This document shows positions 17,698-27,132 of a stretch of DNA of 45,548 nucleotides, piece after piece. Position numbers and translations under genes: made by a program. The stretch spans positions 31,650-77,197 of the forward strand of contig DYJK01000002.1 of the NCBI GenBank assembly GCA_020723165.1, given 5' to 3'. The stretch's first letter is position 1. Every line of letters begins with the position of its first letter. Origin of the DNA: Melioribacter roseus (GTDB lineage Bacteria > Bacteroidota > Ignavibacteria > Ignavibacteriales > Melioribacteraceae). The notes beneath the pieces were generated by a model. It saw only the letters and a program-made list of their open reading frames with translations. It was not told the origin of the DNA and did no database searches.

Positions 17698-18414
17698 TTA
17701 ATTAAGTTTCCCGATTAGAGATCTTAAACGCAGTTTCCAAACCATTAATACGGCTTCCCTAACAATTTTTTTTGACATCTTTGATGTACCTTGAATACGG
17801 TCGGCAAATGTAATAGGTACTTCTACAATTTTAAAATTTTTCTTCCACGCTAAGAAATTCATTTCAATTTGGAACGAGTATCCGTTCGATTCAATTTTAT
17901 CAAGATTAATCGATTTTAAAACTTCTTTCCTGAAACATTTAAACCCACCGGTAGCATCTTTAACCGGCATACCGGTAACTATCCTCGTATAAACATTAGC
18001 AAAATAACTTAGCAGCAATCTTCTTATCGGCCAGTTGATAACACGGACACCATCAATGTATCTGCTGCCAATTACAAGGTCGTTATGTTTAATATTTTCC
18101 AAAAATGTTTCTACCTCTTTCGGATCGTGCGAAAAATCCGCATCCATTTGAATTACTGCTTCATATTCATTCTCAAGCATAAATTTAAATCCGGCAACGT
18201 ATGCTGTTCCAAGTCCCATCTTTCCATTACGTTTTATTAAATGAACACGGTTATCTTTCTCAGAAAATTTTTTTACAAACTCAGCAGTTCCGTCCGGTGA
18301 ATTATCATCAACAACAAGGACATTCAATTCGGGATACATGTTAAGAATAAGCGGTATCAACTTTTGAATGTTGGTTATCTCGTTATATGTAGGAATTATA
18401 ATTAATGTTTTCAT
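17698..18414 (-). CDS. Polyprenol-phosphate mannose synthase-like GT2 (DPM1 type)
   Basis: A 238-residue GT2 enzyme without C-terminal membrane helices. The motifs IIPTYNEITNIQKLI, VVDDNSPDGTAE, QMDADFSHDP, VIGSRYIDG and DATGGFKCFRKEVL match the dolichol/polyprenol-phosphate mannosyl or glucosyl transferase family. It would transfer a sugar from a nucleotide donor (GDP-mannose or similar) to undecaprenyl phosphate at the inner membrane, providing a lipid-linked single-sugar donor. Its ATG shares one base with the TAA of the upstream sugar transferase (TAATG), a sign of translational coupling. No GtrA-type flippase is next to it. Confidence 0.9.
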   Translation of the reverse strand: MKTLIIIPTYNEITNIQKLIPLILNMYPELNVLVVDDNSPDGTAEFVKKFSEKDNRVHLIKRNGKMGLGTAYVAGFKFMLENEYEAVIQMDADFSHDPKEVETFLENIKHNDLVIGSRYIDGVRVINWPIRRLLLSYFANVYTRIVTGMPVKDATGGFKCFRKEVLKSINLDKIESNGYSFQIEMNFLAWKKNFKIVEVPITFADRIQGTSKMSKKIVREAVLMVWKLRLRSLIGKLN

Positions 18415-19820
18415 TATTCTTCAAAATGTCCTTTGCCAAAGAGTACAACAAATATAGTTCTAAAAATTATTTTAAAGTCCATTCTCAAACTCATATTTTC
18501 TATATAGTAGAGATCATACCGCAATTTCGCTCTCACGTCTTCAATATTTTCATCGTATTTATGTTTTACTTGTGCCCAGCCGGTTATTCCTGGTCTAACT
18601 TTCAACCTTCTTTTATAGAGTGGAATTTCTTGCGAAAGTTTTTCGACAAAGAAAGGCCTTTCCGGACGCGGACCAACAAAACTCATATCACCTTTTAAAA
18701 CATTGTAAACCTGGGGAATTTCATCCACCCTAATTTTTCTAAGTAGTCTTCCAATTGTAGTAACACGCGGATCACCTTTCATAGACCAAACCGGTCCCGA
18801 ATATTTTTCAGCGTCTTTTATCATCGTTCGGAATTTTACAATCTTAAAAACTTTATTGTTCATTCCGCTTCTATCCTGACGGTAAAATATCTTGCCTTTG
18901 CTATCAATCTTAATAGCGATCGAACTTAAAATAGTTATTGGTAATGTTATGATAAGCAACATTAACGAAAGTACAATATCCATAAGCCGTTTAAGTTTTT
19001 TTTCCCATTCAGGCATCAGTTCCGGCATAACATCTATTAACGGAACTCCGTAAATCTGGGATGTTCTAACTTGTCCGCTGATTAAATCGTACAGATCGGG
19101 AACAATTTTAATATCAACACTATTCCCCTCACACTTCGAAATTACTTCCAGCAAAGTATCTTCATGATGACGTTCAAGTGAGATTAATACATTTTTAATG
19201 CTATGTTCTTTGATAATCACTTCAAGATTATCAACAGCTCCTAAAACACTAATTCCTTGATATTCTTTAGTTAAATTTTCTTTGAGTACGGCAATGTATC
19301 CAACAACATCCAAACCAAGTGCACGGTGTTTTATAATTGTATTATGCAGCTCGTTTGCTTTTTGATTAAAACCAACAATAACAGCATTACGTCTTCCTAT
19401 TCCTTTTATCAGCAAATTTCTTTGAACGCTTCTTACAGCTAATCTGCCGATACTTACTAAAAGGAGAAAGATTCCCCAATAGACGAAAATATATAAGGGG
19501 AATGCAGTTTGAACACCGGACTTGTAATCATCATAAACTATTAAGATGAATAAAATAAATATTCCAACAAAAGAAGCTTTGAACAAGGTGGATAGTTCAT
19601 CAAAACGGGATTGTGCAAACCAGGTCCGGTACATACCGACAAATGTAAAAATGATAACCCAGTATAAATAGACAGCAAATAATGGGAAGAGAAAATCGGG
19701 CTGTGAGATTAAATCGAATAGCCCGGTTTCTACACGTAAGAAATAAAAAATAACAAACGCAAAATTGACTGTTAAAAAATCAGTTAACAGTATTAGAAGT
19801 CTTTCAACTTTTTTACTCAA
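18414..19820 (-). CDS. Polyprenyl glycosylphosphotransferase (initiating sugar transferase)
   Basis: A 468-residue polytopic phosphoglycosyl transferase that loads the first sugar phosphate on undecaprenyl phosphate. Four N-terminal membrane helices (about 10-125) precede a CoA_binding_3-like domain (NAVIVGFNQKANELHN, about 145-260). The catalytic domain (about 275-468) has KRLMDIVLSLMLL, KIVKFRTM, GDPRVTTIGRLLRK, VDEIPQVYNVLKGDMSFVGP with the catalytic Asp-Glu, and RPGITGWAQV. The start is TTG: GAGG lies 5 nt upstream and there is no in-frame ATG nearby. It sits between lhgO and the DPM1-like gene. The sugar specificity cannot be read; the sequence lacks the GLRG motif of the WcaJ-like copy at 27133-28530. 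Confidence 0.93.
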   Translation of the reverse strand: MSKKVERLLILLTDFLTVNFAFVIFYFLRVETGLFDLISQPDFLFPLFAVYLYWVIIFTFVGMYRTWFAQSRFDELSTLFKASFVGIFILFILIVYDDYKSGVQTAFPLYIFVYWGIFLLLVSIGRLAVRSVQRNLLIKGIGRRNAVIVGFNQKANELHNTIIKHRALGLDVVGYIAVLKENLTKEYQGISVLGAVDNLEVIIKEHSIKNVLISLERHHEDTLLEVISKCEGNSVDIKIVPDLYDLISGQVRTSQIYGVPLIDVMPELMPEWEKKLKRLMDIVLSLMLLIITLPITILSSIAIKIDSKGKIFYRQDRSGMNNKVFKIVKFRTMIKDAEKYSGPVWSMKGDPRVTTIGRLLRKIRVDEIPQVYNVLKGDMSFVGPRPERPFFVEKLSQEIPLYKRRLKVRPGITGWAQVKHKYDENIEDVRAKLRYDLYYIENMSLRMDFKIIFRTIFVVLFGKGHFEE

Positions 19821-19837
19821 TTCTACCTCGGTATGAA

Positions 19838-21034
19838 CTAATTCAAATTATGTAAAACTTTTTCTGAAATATAATCTCCAATTGATAACGAACTTGTAGC
19901 AGCCGGTGATGGTGCGTTGCAAACATGAATAACCCTACTGTCCTCTACGATAAAAAAATCATCGAGCAGACCACCTTCTTTGCTGCATGCTTGTGCGCGT
20001 ACGCCGGCACCCCCTTTTCCAAGATCATCTTTTGATATTTCGGGAATCATCCTTTGCAACGCTTTTACAAAAGCACTTTTATTGATCGATCTGTAATACT
20101 CACCCAAACCGGTTTTCCAATTTTTCTTTATTACTTTATGAAAACCTTTCCAGGCAATTGTCTGATAAAAATCTGAAAAGTTGAAACTTGTTTTTGAATA
20201 CCCTTCACGTTTAAATGCAAGAACTGCGTTTGGACCGGCTTCTACTTTACCATCGATCATTCTTGTAAAATGCACACCGAGGAATGGAAATTCGGGATCG
20301 GGAACGGGATAGATTAATGACTTAACTAAATATTTTTTTTCATCTTTTAATTTGTAATACTCGCCGCGGAACGGAATTATTCTTATATCTAAATGAGGGT
20401 GCGTAGTTTTTGCTATCCTATCGGAATGTAAACCGGCACAAGTAACTACCATTTTTGATGTGTACGAAGATGAATCTGTAATCACTTCACAATAATCCGT
20501 TTTAATTTTAATATCTGTCACACCCTGATTGAATTTTATCTCGGTATTATAGTTACGTATTAACTCTAAATATTTTTCCGATACTTCTTTGTAATCAATT
20601 ATACCGGTTTGAGGGACAAATAGTCCGGCAGCAGATTCTACATGCGGCTCAATTTCTTTTACTTCTTCCTTAGACAATTTTTTTAGACCTTCCAAACCGT
20701 TCTGTGTACCCCTATCAAATAATTTATCCATGTAAGGAATTTCTTTTTCATCAACTGCGACAATTACTTTACCGCAGATATCGAACTTTACCTCATTCCT
20801 ATTGCAAAAATCGATCAGCATTTTATAGCCGCGTACGCAATTAAGAGCTTTTAAACTTCCCGGTTTGTAATAAATTCCCGAATGAATCACACCGCTGTTA
20901 TTACCGGTTTGATGTTTCGAAACGGAATCTTCCTTTTCCAACAACAACAATTTAAGGGATGAATTCTTTTCAAGAATTTTTAAACTTGTTGCCAGTCCAA
21001 CAATACCGGCACCTACAACAATAATATCAAACAT
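19838..21034 (-). CDS. lhgO: L-2-hydroxyglutarate oxidase
   Basis: A 398-residue FAD-dependent oxidase/dehydrogenase that converts L-2-hydroxyglutarate to 2-oxoglutarate, feeding electrons to the membrane quinone pool in E. coli. The N-terminal FAD motif is IIVVGAGIVGLATSLK, followed by the LhgO-type HQTGNNSGVIHSGIYY and KPGSLKALNCVRGYKML. The C-terminal FAD-binding end has GKGGAGVRAQACSKEG and HVCNAPSPAATSSLSIG. Its ATG directly follows the TAA of the upstream GT2 gene and its Shine-Dalgarno GGAGAG lies within that gene, so it is an integral operon member. Its presence among polysaccharide genes is unexpected; no polysaccharide role is established. Confidence 0.92.
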   Translation of the reverse strand: MFDIIVVGAGIVGLATSLKILEKNSSLKLLLLEKEDSVSKHQTGNNSGVIHSGIYYKPGSLKALNCVRGYKMLIDFCNRNEVKFDICGKVIVAVDEKEIPYMDKLFDRGTQNGLEGLKKLSKEEVKEIEPHVESAAGLFVPQTGIIDYKEVSEKYLELIRNYNTEIKFNQGVTDIKIKTDYCEVITDSSSYTSKMVVTCAGLHSDRIAKTTHPHLDIRIIPFRGEYYKLKDEKKYLVKSLIYPVPDPEFPFLGVHFTRMIDGKVEAGPNAVLAFKREGYSKTSFNFSDFYQTIAWKGFHKVIKKNWKTGLGEYYRSINKSAFVKALQRMIPEISKDDLGKGGAGVRAQACSKEGGLLDDFFIVEDSRVIHVCNAPSPAATSSLSIGDYISEKVLHNLN

Positions 21035-22198
21035 TTATCTCTCCGTAGAATCCCAGGTTACACTATGCTTATTTCTGATAAACTTTATAAAACCTTCAGC
21101 TATTGCCACATTAGAAACAACAAAAAAATACGGTATAGAAAAAATTTGAATGCGTACTTTAATCAACGAAAGTAAATAGCCGCCGAATGCTAAAAGATAA
21201 AATGCTAATTGAAGAAAATAAATTTTTCTTATCAATGTATTTCCATCTGCCAGGAAGAAACTTAAGATAAATAATAGAACGAGCATTGCCGGAAGAAACC
21301 AACGGGTTACTTTATGCGATAAGTAACTATAGCTTAATAATATATTCTTGTGCCATAATAAATTTTTGAAATAGATCAGCGTTTGAAAATTTGTAGCACC
21401 AAATCTCACTTTCCTATTATATTCAGAAATAAGATTCAAGCCGGTATATTCATAAGCAGCGGCGTCTTTGGCAAAGGCAAATTTGTAATTTTGCGAGAGC
21501 ACCCAAAGCGAAACAAACAGATCATCTGTTACAGCTTTTTCTGTTGGAATATTTTTATAGAATTCTTTTCTAATGGCAAAAATTCCCCCGTTAGCGGCAA
21601 GCATTATTCCGCATTTACCCTCGGCTTGTTTAATGAAAGTTTCATACTGCCAGTATTTTGCTTCCTCTACTCCTTCGTTCCTGATGGTTTCGTTATCAAT
21701 AAGTATTAATCTGCCGCAAACACCGCCGACTTGCGGATCAGAAAAATCCCGGACTAAATTTTTTAAGACATCTTTATCAAACACTGTATTAGCATCGGTG
21801 AAAACTATAATTTCATTATTAACTTTTCTTACCAGCTCATTCAAGATGCCGGCTTTTCCTTTTCTATCCGAAGATATAACCGGTTTAAGCCAGCTATATT
21901 TTTTTTCACTTTCTAAAAGAATTTCATTCGTTCTATCCCAGGAATCATCTGAACCGATAAATACTTCAATTTTACTAAGATTGTAATTAAGTCCGGCAAT
22001 ATTTTGAATTCTTTTTTCAATTACTTTCTCTTCGTTAAAAGCAGCTATCAGGATAGATATTGTAGGTTCGTAATTAGAATTAACCTGGATTTCGCTTTTT
22101 CTTCTGCTGATTAAGTAGATTATCAATGGATAAATGAAAAAGGAGTTAATCACAAGAACTAAAACTGTAAAGAAGAATATTTCTAAGACCGTAATCAT
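21035..22198 (-). CDS. Membrane-anchored processive-type GT2 glycosyltransferase
   Basis: A 387-residue inner-membrane enzyme. One N-terminal helix (VLEIFFFTVLVLVINSFFIYP) and two or three C-terminal helices (about 300-375) flank a GT2 domain of the cellulose-synthase-like layout. Visible motifs are SILIAAFNEEKVIEKR, GSDDSWDRTNEIL, VFTDANTVFDKD, GIMLAANGGIFAIRKEF and VTDDLFVSLWVL, where the Asp pair fits the catalytic position. The last motif of processive enzymes, QxxRW, appears only as RKVRFGATNFQ, so processivity is uncertain. It overlaps the upstream GT4 by ATGA and abuts lhgO, so the three are co-translated. Confidence 0.9.
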   Translation of the reverse strand: MITVLEIFFFTVLVLVINSFFIYPLIIYLISRRKSEIQVNSNYEPTISILIAAFNEEKVIEKRIQNIAGLNYNLSKIEVFIGSDDSWDRTNEILLESEKKYSWLKPVISSDRKGKAGILNELVRKVNNEIIVFTDANTVFDKDVLKNLVRDFSDPQVGGVCGRLILIDNETIRNEGVEEAKYWQYETFIKQAEGKCGIMLAANGGIFAIRKEFYKNIPTEKAVTDDLFVSLWVLSQNYKFAFAKDAAAYEYTGLNLISEYNRKVRFGATNFQTLIYFKNLLWHKNILLSYSYLSHKVTRWFLPAMLVLLFILSFFLADGNTLIRKIYFLQLAFYLLAFGGYLLSLIKVRIQIFSIPYFFVVSNVAIAEGFIKFIRNKHSVTWDSTER

Positions 22199-23403
22199 TG
22201 TGTTTTTTCTTTTATCAATTCCGAATAGAGAATTTCAAATCGTATTGCAATTATTTCCCACAAATAATTTTCTTCCACCAATTTTCGTCCGTTTGCAACC
22301 ATTCCTTGTGAATCATATTTATAATCAAAATAATCGAGTATACATTGAGAAAAATCTTTTTCGTTATCAGCAATTAACAATTCTTTTTGATCCGATGCCG
22401 GTATTCCCTCTTTACCAACAGTTGTTGTGATTACATTTTTACCGGCTGCAAGCAGTTCTAATATTTTAACCCGTACACCGCTTCCAATTCTTAACGGAAT
22501 AATCACTAATGCTTTATCTGCAAGTTCTTTCCAAATATTATTGATGAATCCTTTAACAATAATATTTTTACGAACATTATCTCTTATTACAATTTTCTTC
22601 GGTAAATCGCTCCCGTAAATATAAAGTTTTGTACCTGGTTTTTTATCAACGATTGATGGAAAAATATTGTTAGCGAACCATAAAAACCCGTCCAAATTCG
22701 GATACCAATTTAGTGAGCCGATATGTGCAATCGATAATTTTTCTTCATCAACGTTCTTTAACAACAACAATTCTTTTTCAATTCCCAATGGAATGACCTT
22801 ACGCTTAATTGAAGGATTTAATAAATGTAATCTCCCTGAATCTTCTTCGCTCATCATTATTACTCTATCAAATTTTGAGCAGAGTGCCGGTTCATATTTT
22901 AGAAACTTTTTATACTGGATATACGAAAACAATTTCAATACGGGATTAGTTTGATTACGATAATATCTTTCCATTATCGTCAATTCTAAATTTTCTTGCC
23001 TAAGAACTATCGGCGCGTCGGATAACTTTTTAATTTCATTAATTATCCATCCCATGTGGGAGTTGGTTATATGAATTATATCAAATTTATTACGATGTAA
23101 GAAATCAACTAAAAATTCTTTTAATTCTCTTCTAACGTATTTGGAAAGATTGTAAGGTACCGGGCTTGCTAGATTCTTTAGAGCATCTAAAAAATTATTG
23201 GGAGTACTTACATCAAGAACATGGAGTTTGGCAAATTTTTCTATTTCCGGTTTTACCTTCTCAAGATTCTCATTTTGCCGGTATGCTATAATTTCTATTT
23301 CATGTCCAAGTTGTGAGAGATGTTTAATAATTCCCCACATACTTTTTTTGTGACCATCTACCGGGGGATAAGGAATTTTAGGAAGTACCTGGAGTATTTT
23401 CAT
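22195..23403 (-). CDS. GT4 glycosyltransferase
   Basis: A GT-B fold glycosyltransferase of about 402 residues. The N-terminal domain begins MKILQVLPKIPYPPVDGHKK, the usual glycosyltransferase 4-like start with a glycine-rich loop. The C-terminal domain has LSIAHIGSLNWYPNLDGFLWF and the nucleotide-sugar binding region IPLRIGSGVRVKILELLAAGK, as in the PEP-CTERM/EpsH-associated GT4 group. ATG at 23403 is preferred over one 11 codons upstream: it begins at the conserved first strand and avoids overlap with the preceding gene. It overlaps the next gene by ATGA. Donor and acceptor sugars unknown. Confidence 0.9.
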   Translation of the reverse strand: MKILQVLPKIPYPPVDGHKKSMWGIIKHLSQLGHEIEIIAYRQNENLEKVKPEIEKFAKLHVLDVSTPNNFLDALKNLASPVPYNLSKYVRRELKEFLVDFLHRNKFDIIHITNSHMGWIINEIKKLSDAPIVLRQENLELTIMERYYRNQTNPVLKLFSYIQYKKFLKYEPALCSKFDRVIMMSEEDSGRLHLLNPSIKRKVIPLGIEKELLLLKNVDEEKLSIAHIGSLNWYPNLDGFLWFANNIFPSIVDKKPGTKLYIYGSDLPKKIVIRDNVRKNIIVKGFINNIWKELADKALVIIPLRIGSGVRVKILELLAAGKNVITTTVGKEGIPASDQKELLIADNEKDFSQCILDYFDYKYDSQGMVANGRKLVEENYLWEIIAIRFEILYSELIKEKTQ

Positions 23404-23407
23404 CTGC

Positions 23408-24340
23408 TCAATTAAATAAATTTTTAGGATAAACAAATAATTGTTTAAAGAAGTAATATCCTTTAATAATCAAATTTCTGTTTATTGAAATTAAACCGGC
23501 TAATGTGAAGACAATGCTGCGTAAGAATAATCCAATCCAATGAATTATTATTACAAAAAAGAAATTGATAGCTGAAAAATGTTTTTGGTAGAACTGAATT
23601 TTGCCGATCGTTTGATTTTTATATTTGAACCATAAATTTTCATCAGCAGTAGAACCGCCATAGTGAATCAATTTTAAATCCGGCAGAAAAACTATTTTAC
23701 CACCGCTCATCTTAAAGCGGTAACAAAGATCGGTTTCTTCCGAATAGAAAAAAAACCTTTCATCGAACCCGTTAAGCTTCATTATTTCCGCTTTCGGGCA
23801 AAACATAAAAGCACCACGGATTACATCTACCTCGGTAGGTTCTTTCAATTCTATTTCATTTTGATAGTACTTATTAAAAATTTTCAAATGTTTAAATATC
23901 TTATACAAGAAAAAGTTTTCAGTCATAGCATTCCATACTGAAGGAAAGTTTACAACGCTTTCTTGTTTTGATTTATCCGCATTTAAAAGCTGTATACCGG
24001 CAAATATTTTATCACTACGGCTTTCTGCAAAGTCGAAAACTTTCTTGATAACATTATCAACAAACAAAACATCATTATTTAAGAAAAGAAGATATTTGCC
24101 ATGAGCAAAGTTTAGTGCTTTATTATTCGCCGCAGCAAAACCAATGTTACATTCATTCTTTATTAATTTTATTCCCGGATACTTACTAACAATTTCTTCA
24201 ACGTTTCCTTCTTCAGATTTGTTATCTACGACAATAATTTCGAAGTTCACACCCTTTGCATAATTGAAGAGAGAATGCAAACAACTATCGAGAAGCTTAA
24301 GCGAGTTGAAATTAACAATTACAACGGTGATATCTATCAT
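23408..24340 (-). CDS. GT2 glycosyltransferase, rhamnosyltransferase-like
   Basis: A 310-residue cytoplasmic-face GT2 enzyme. Motifs: TVVIVNFNSLKLLDSCL, IIVVDNKSEEGNVEE, GFAAANNKAL, YLLFLNNDV (the donor-binding Asp), DVIRGAFMFCP and FDERFFFYSEETDLCYRFK. A hydrophobic segment near the C-terminus (INFFFVIIIHWIGLFLRSIVFTLAG) would hold it on the membrane. ATG at 24340 is chosen over an ATG six codons upstream: it forms an ATGA overlap with the stop of the flippase gene and begins exactly at the conserved MIDITVVIVN. It resembles the family of dTDP-rhamnosyl transferases, but specificity is not certain. Confidence 0.9.
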   Translation of the reverse strand: MIDITVVIVNFNSLKLLDSCLHSLFNYAKGVNFEIIVVDNKSEEGNVEEIVSKYPGIKLIKNECNIGFAAANNKALNFAHGKYLLFLNNDVLFVDNVIKKVFDFAESRSDKIFAGIQLLNADKSKQESVVNFPSVWNAMTENFFLYKIFKHLKIFNKYYQNEIELKEPTEVDVIRGAFMFCPKAEIMKLNGFDERFFFYSEETDLCYRFKMSGGKIVFLPDLKLIHYGGSTADENLWFKYKNQTIGKIQFYQKHFSAINFFFVIIIHWIGLFLRSIVFTLAGLISINRNLIIKGYYFFKQLFVYPKNLFN

Positions 24341-25773
24341 CGTAAATATTTGTTCCATTTTTCTTTATTTAGCAACCGTAAGATTACTTCCCATTCTTCT
24401 TTTTCAAAATAGTTTAAGATTATTAACGGTACTATAATAACAATACACGAAGTTACTAAATATAAAACGAGAGACAGAAATGATAGCCTGTAGATAATTA
24501 TCGTCGTAACAACTACCCATGATAAAAGTTTTAGATTAACAAACGAAAGTTTAAAATTATTCTTTAATAAAGCCCATGTTAGGAAAACAAATCCCAAAAA
24601 CCCGGCAGCAATCTTAGCAAAACCAACCCCGGTGTATGAATACTGCGGAATCAAGATTAAATTAAGCAAAGTATTTGATACGACCAGCACTAAGGAGTAA
24701 ATAAAATTTAATTTTTGTTTACTATGTGCGGTTAACAAATCCAATGTAAAAAAATTAAAGAACATAAAAACCAGCGACCAAAAAATCATTACAGAAGGAA
24801 GACTGGCTGAGCGGTATTTAATTCCAAAAACCAACTGAACTATTACTTCCGATTTGAATGAAAATATCAACGCTAATGCAAAAGAAATTATAAATAGAAC
24901 TTTGAACACCATTGCATTAATAGCATCGATTTTAAACCTATCTTGTAGATTTTTTACAAGGAATGGGAAGACTGTTGTAACGATAACACCCGGGATGATA
25001 TTCAAAGGCATTGTAAGTCTGGAGGCGGCAGAATAGATACCGGCAGAATATTCGTCTCTCAGCGTTTTCAGAAGAACTACATCAAATTGCTGATAGACAA
25101 TTGCAAGCAATACAAACCCGGCAAGTGGTAAAGCTTCTTTTAACAGCCAGGCGGATTTGTAAAAAACAATCTTGGGTTTAAAACCAAATTTTTTCTTGAG
25201 AAAAACAAATTGAATAACAAAACCGGGGATTGTTGAAAACACATAAGCAAAAACAAAATAATAAATTCCCCCGTTGAAAAAGGGCATTAATATTACTGAC
25301 ACAAGCATTAATAAATTATCGAGTATGGTTAATGTCATCGGGTAATGCATTTTCAGGTGAACTTTGAACGGGGTTGCCAGCAGTTCCCTGAAATTAGCCA
25401 TTCGCGTGGAAAAAATTACACTTAGAAAAAGAACATTTGATAAGATAAATTCTGTTGAAGAGAATTTTAGAAAATAGATTACAGCATCAAATAATATTAA
25501 AACAATAAAAAAAAGTACCAGACGAATAGATAAGGCACTGTTTAATATTTTGTGGCTATCTACTTCTTTTGATGATTCGCGGAAAACGATAGGTCCCAAA
25601 CCAAAATCAATAATTTTTGAAAGGATTCCAACAACAGCCACAAGATAGCCGAACGTACCAAATTCTTGAACAGATAAATATCTTGCACCAATAACAAAGT
25701 AAACGAACGTGAGTGCAAGTGATACACTCTGCCCTATTGTTAGTGAAAAAACATTTTTAGTAATTTTTTCGAT
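24337..25773 (-). CDS. Polysaccharide flippase with apparent ATC start codon
   Basis: A MOP-family oligosaccharide flippase with about twelve hydrophobic segments. The first conventional start is GTG at 25641, but that omits the first membrane helix. In frame upstream, from 25773, the sequence reads IEKITKNVFSLTIGQSVSLA and then LTFVYFVIGARYLSVQEFG, a typical flippase N-terminus. Between the in-frame TAG (25777-25779) and the GTG there is no ATG, GTG or TTG. The codon where Met is expected is ATC (25771-25773), with GAAGGA 6 nt upstream. So either ATC is used as a rare start or the base is an error. The full product would have 478 residues, a normal length. It is the first gene of the minus-strand run down to the lhgO region. 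Confidence 0.85.
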   Translation of the reverse strand: MEKITKNVFSLTIGQSVSLALTFVYFVIGARYLSVQEFGTFGYLVAVVGILSKIIDFGLGPIVFRESSKEVDSHKILNSALSIRLVLFFIVLILFDAVIYFLKFSSTEFILSNVLFLSVIFSTRMANFRELLATPFKVHLKMHYPMTLTILDNLLMLVSVILMPFFNGGIYYFVFAYVFSTIPGFVIQFVFLKKKFGFKPKIVFYKSAWLLKEALPLAGFVLLAIVYQQFDVVLLKTLRDEYSAGIYSAASRLTMPLNIIPGVIVTTVFPFLVKNLQDRFKIDAINAMVFKVLFIISFALALIFSFKSEVIVQLVFGIKYRSASLPSVMIFWSLVFMFFNFFTLDLLTAHSKQKLNFIYSLVLVVSNTLLNLILIPQYSYTGVGFAKIAAGFLGFVFLTWALLKNNFKLSFVNLKLLSWVVVTTIIIYRLSFLSLVLYLVTSCIVIIVPLIILNYFEKEEWEVILRLLNKEKWNKYLR

Positions 25774-25940
25774 GGTCTATCCTTCAATAATTACAATTGT
25801 TTTAATTAGCCGTGCTTAAGTTTAGACTCTTCTAATAGCTGTTATAGAAGATTAATGTTTCTAAAAAATTACCTTTAAATATCTTTTTAATAAGAGTAAA
25901 TTTACAAAAATAAAATTCATAGATATTTCAAAATATTTTG

Positions 25941-27113
25941 ATGATTAAATCCAGGTTCAATACCGAGATTCCCCTTTACTTAACAATCGCAACGGTTTTT
26001 AGTTTTTTACTTTCACTATTTCTTTTACAAATATTTGCCGGGCTTTTGGTAATTCTTTATCTCTTTGAAAAATTTGAAGATAAGAAAAAGGGATTCGATT
26101 TTTTTGGACTAGCATTTCTAGTTTTCATTATTGTTAGAATTATATCTATCATCTTTTCCGAATTTCCATCAGTCAGTGCCGAATCAATTTATAAAGATAT
26201 GCTGTTTTACCTGGGCTTCTATGCTCTTAATTTCTACTTAAAAGTTTTTGATGAAAAGAAATACACAATAATTATTAATTCTTTTGCCGCTGCCGCAGTA
26301 TTAATTACCTTGATAGGAGCTATACGGTTTAACCTTGGAGCCGTTGAAAGAGCACAAACTTTTTCTTCGGGTTACACCACTTTTTCTGCATATCTGCTTA
26401 CCGGGTTGGGTGTGCAACTTTTTTTGTTTGACGATACAAAATCAAAACGATCTATATTAATTTGGATGGCCGGTACGGCAGTTATATTATACGGAATAAT
26501 TATTTCATTAGGTCGTACAAATATTGCAATTGCCGGACTGATGTTTTTAATTTTCATTATCATTAGAAAATTAAAAATTAGGTATGCAGTAATCGTTATC
26601 CTTTTAACCGCTGTTCTTTCTGTTATCTCTTTTTCAGCAAACACACTGCTTGTTTCTCAAAGAATAGGTACACCATTACAGCTTTCTGATCGCGATATAA
26701 TTTACAAAGGTGCTAAGGAAATTTTATTTGATCATCCGCTGCTCGGATTTGGGCCCCGTACGTTTCCGCAGATATTTCCAGATTCACTCAAATCACAATT
26801 ATCCGATACCGGTATAGGAAGCTGGCACAACGATTTCCTTCAGATCTATTTTGAGAGTGGTCTCCTTGGTGAAATTATATTTCTAATTTTACTTACTATG
26901 CCATTCATAATAAGTATCAAATATCTAAGGAAGGATTACATCAACAAAAACATTTTACTGGGGGCACTATTTAGTATAGGAGGATTAATTCTTTCGGCTG
27001 TTACTTCGGTATTTATCAATTCCCCGGTTCTATCCGTTGTGTTTGCTTTTTTATTTGCTATTGTTGCTAGGGAAAATAAAATTTTCAACTCTCTTAAAAA
27101 ATCTACAGTATAA
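25941..27113 (+). CDS. O-antigen ligase/polymerase family membrane protein
   Basis: A 390-residue inner-membrane protein with ten or more hydrophobic segments. The large periplasmic loop and the following helix carry LLGFGPRTFPQIF and SWHNDFLQIYFESGLLGEIIF, the characteristic HN...E.G pattern of the Wzy_C/O-antigen ligase family. It either joins repeat units (Wzy) or ligates polymer to its acceptor (WaaL); sequence alone does not separate these. ATG at 25941 is preferred to TTG immediately before it. It is one of only three plus-strand genes, divergent from the flippase gene by about 165 bp and convergent with the sugar transferase gene, so it has its own promoter. Confidence 0.88.
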   Translation: MIKSRFNTEIPLYLTIATVFSFLLSLFLLQIFAGLLVILYLFEKFEDKKKGFDFFGLAFLVFIIVRIISIIFSEFPSVSAESIYKDMLFYLGFYALNFYLKVFDEKKYTIIINSFAAAAVLITLIGAIRFNLGAVERAQTFSSGYTTFSAYLLTGLGVQLFLFDDTKSKRSILIWMAGTAVILYGIIISLGRTNIAIAGLMFLIFIIIRKLKIRYAVIVILLTAVLSVISFSANTLLVSQRIGTPLQLSDRDIIYKGAKEILFDHPLLGFGPRTFPQIFPDSLKSQLSDTGIGSWHNDFLQIYFESGLLGEIIFLILLTMPFIISIKYLRKDYINKNILLGALFSIGGLILSAVTSVFINSPVLSVVFAFLFAIVARENKIFNSLKKSTV

Positions 27114-27132
27114 AACTCTAAACACGAAAAAG

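Noticed and set aside
25828-25851. Inverted repeat TCTTCTA/TAGAAGA in the divergent spacer
   Set aside because: A 7-bp stem with a 10-nt loop and no T-run; it could be an operator but nothing else supports it.
25905-25932. TATTTTTG box upstream of the flippase gene on the minus strand
   Set aside because: The spacing to TTTG is 16 nt and the region is a run of A and T where such matches are expected by chance.
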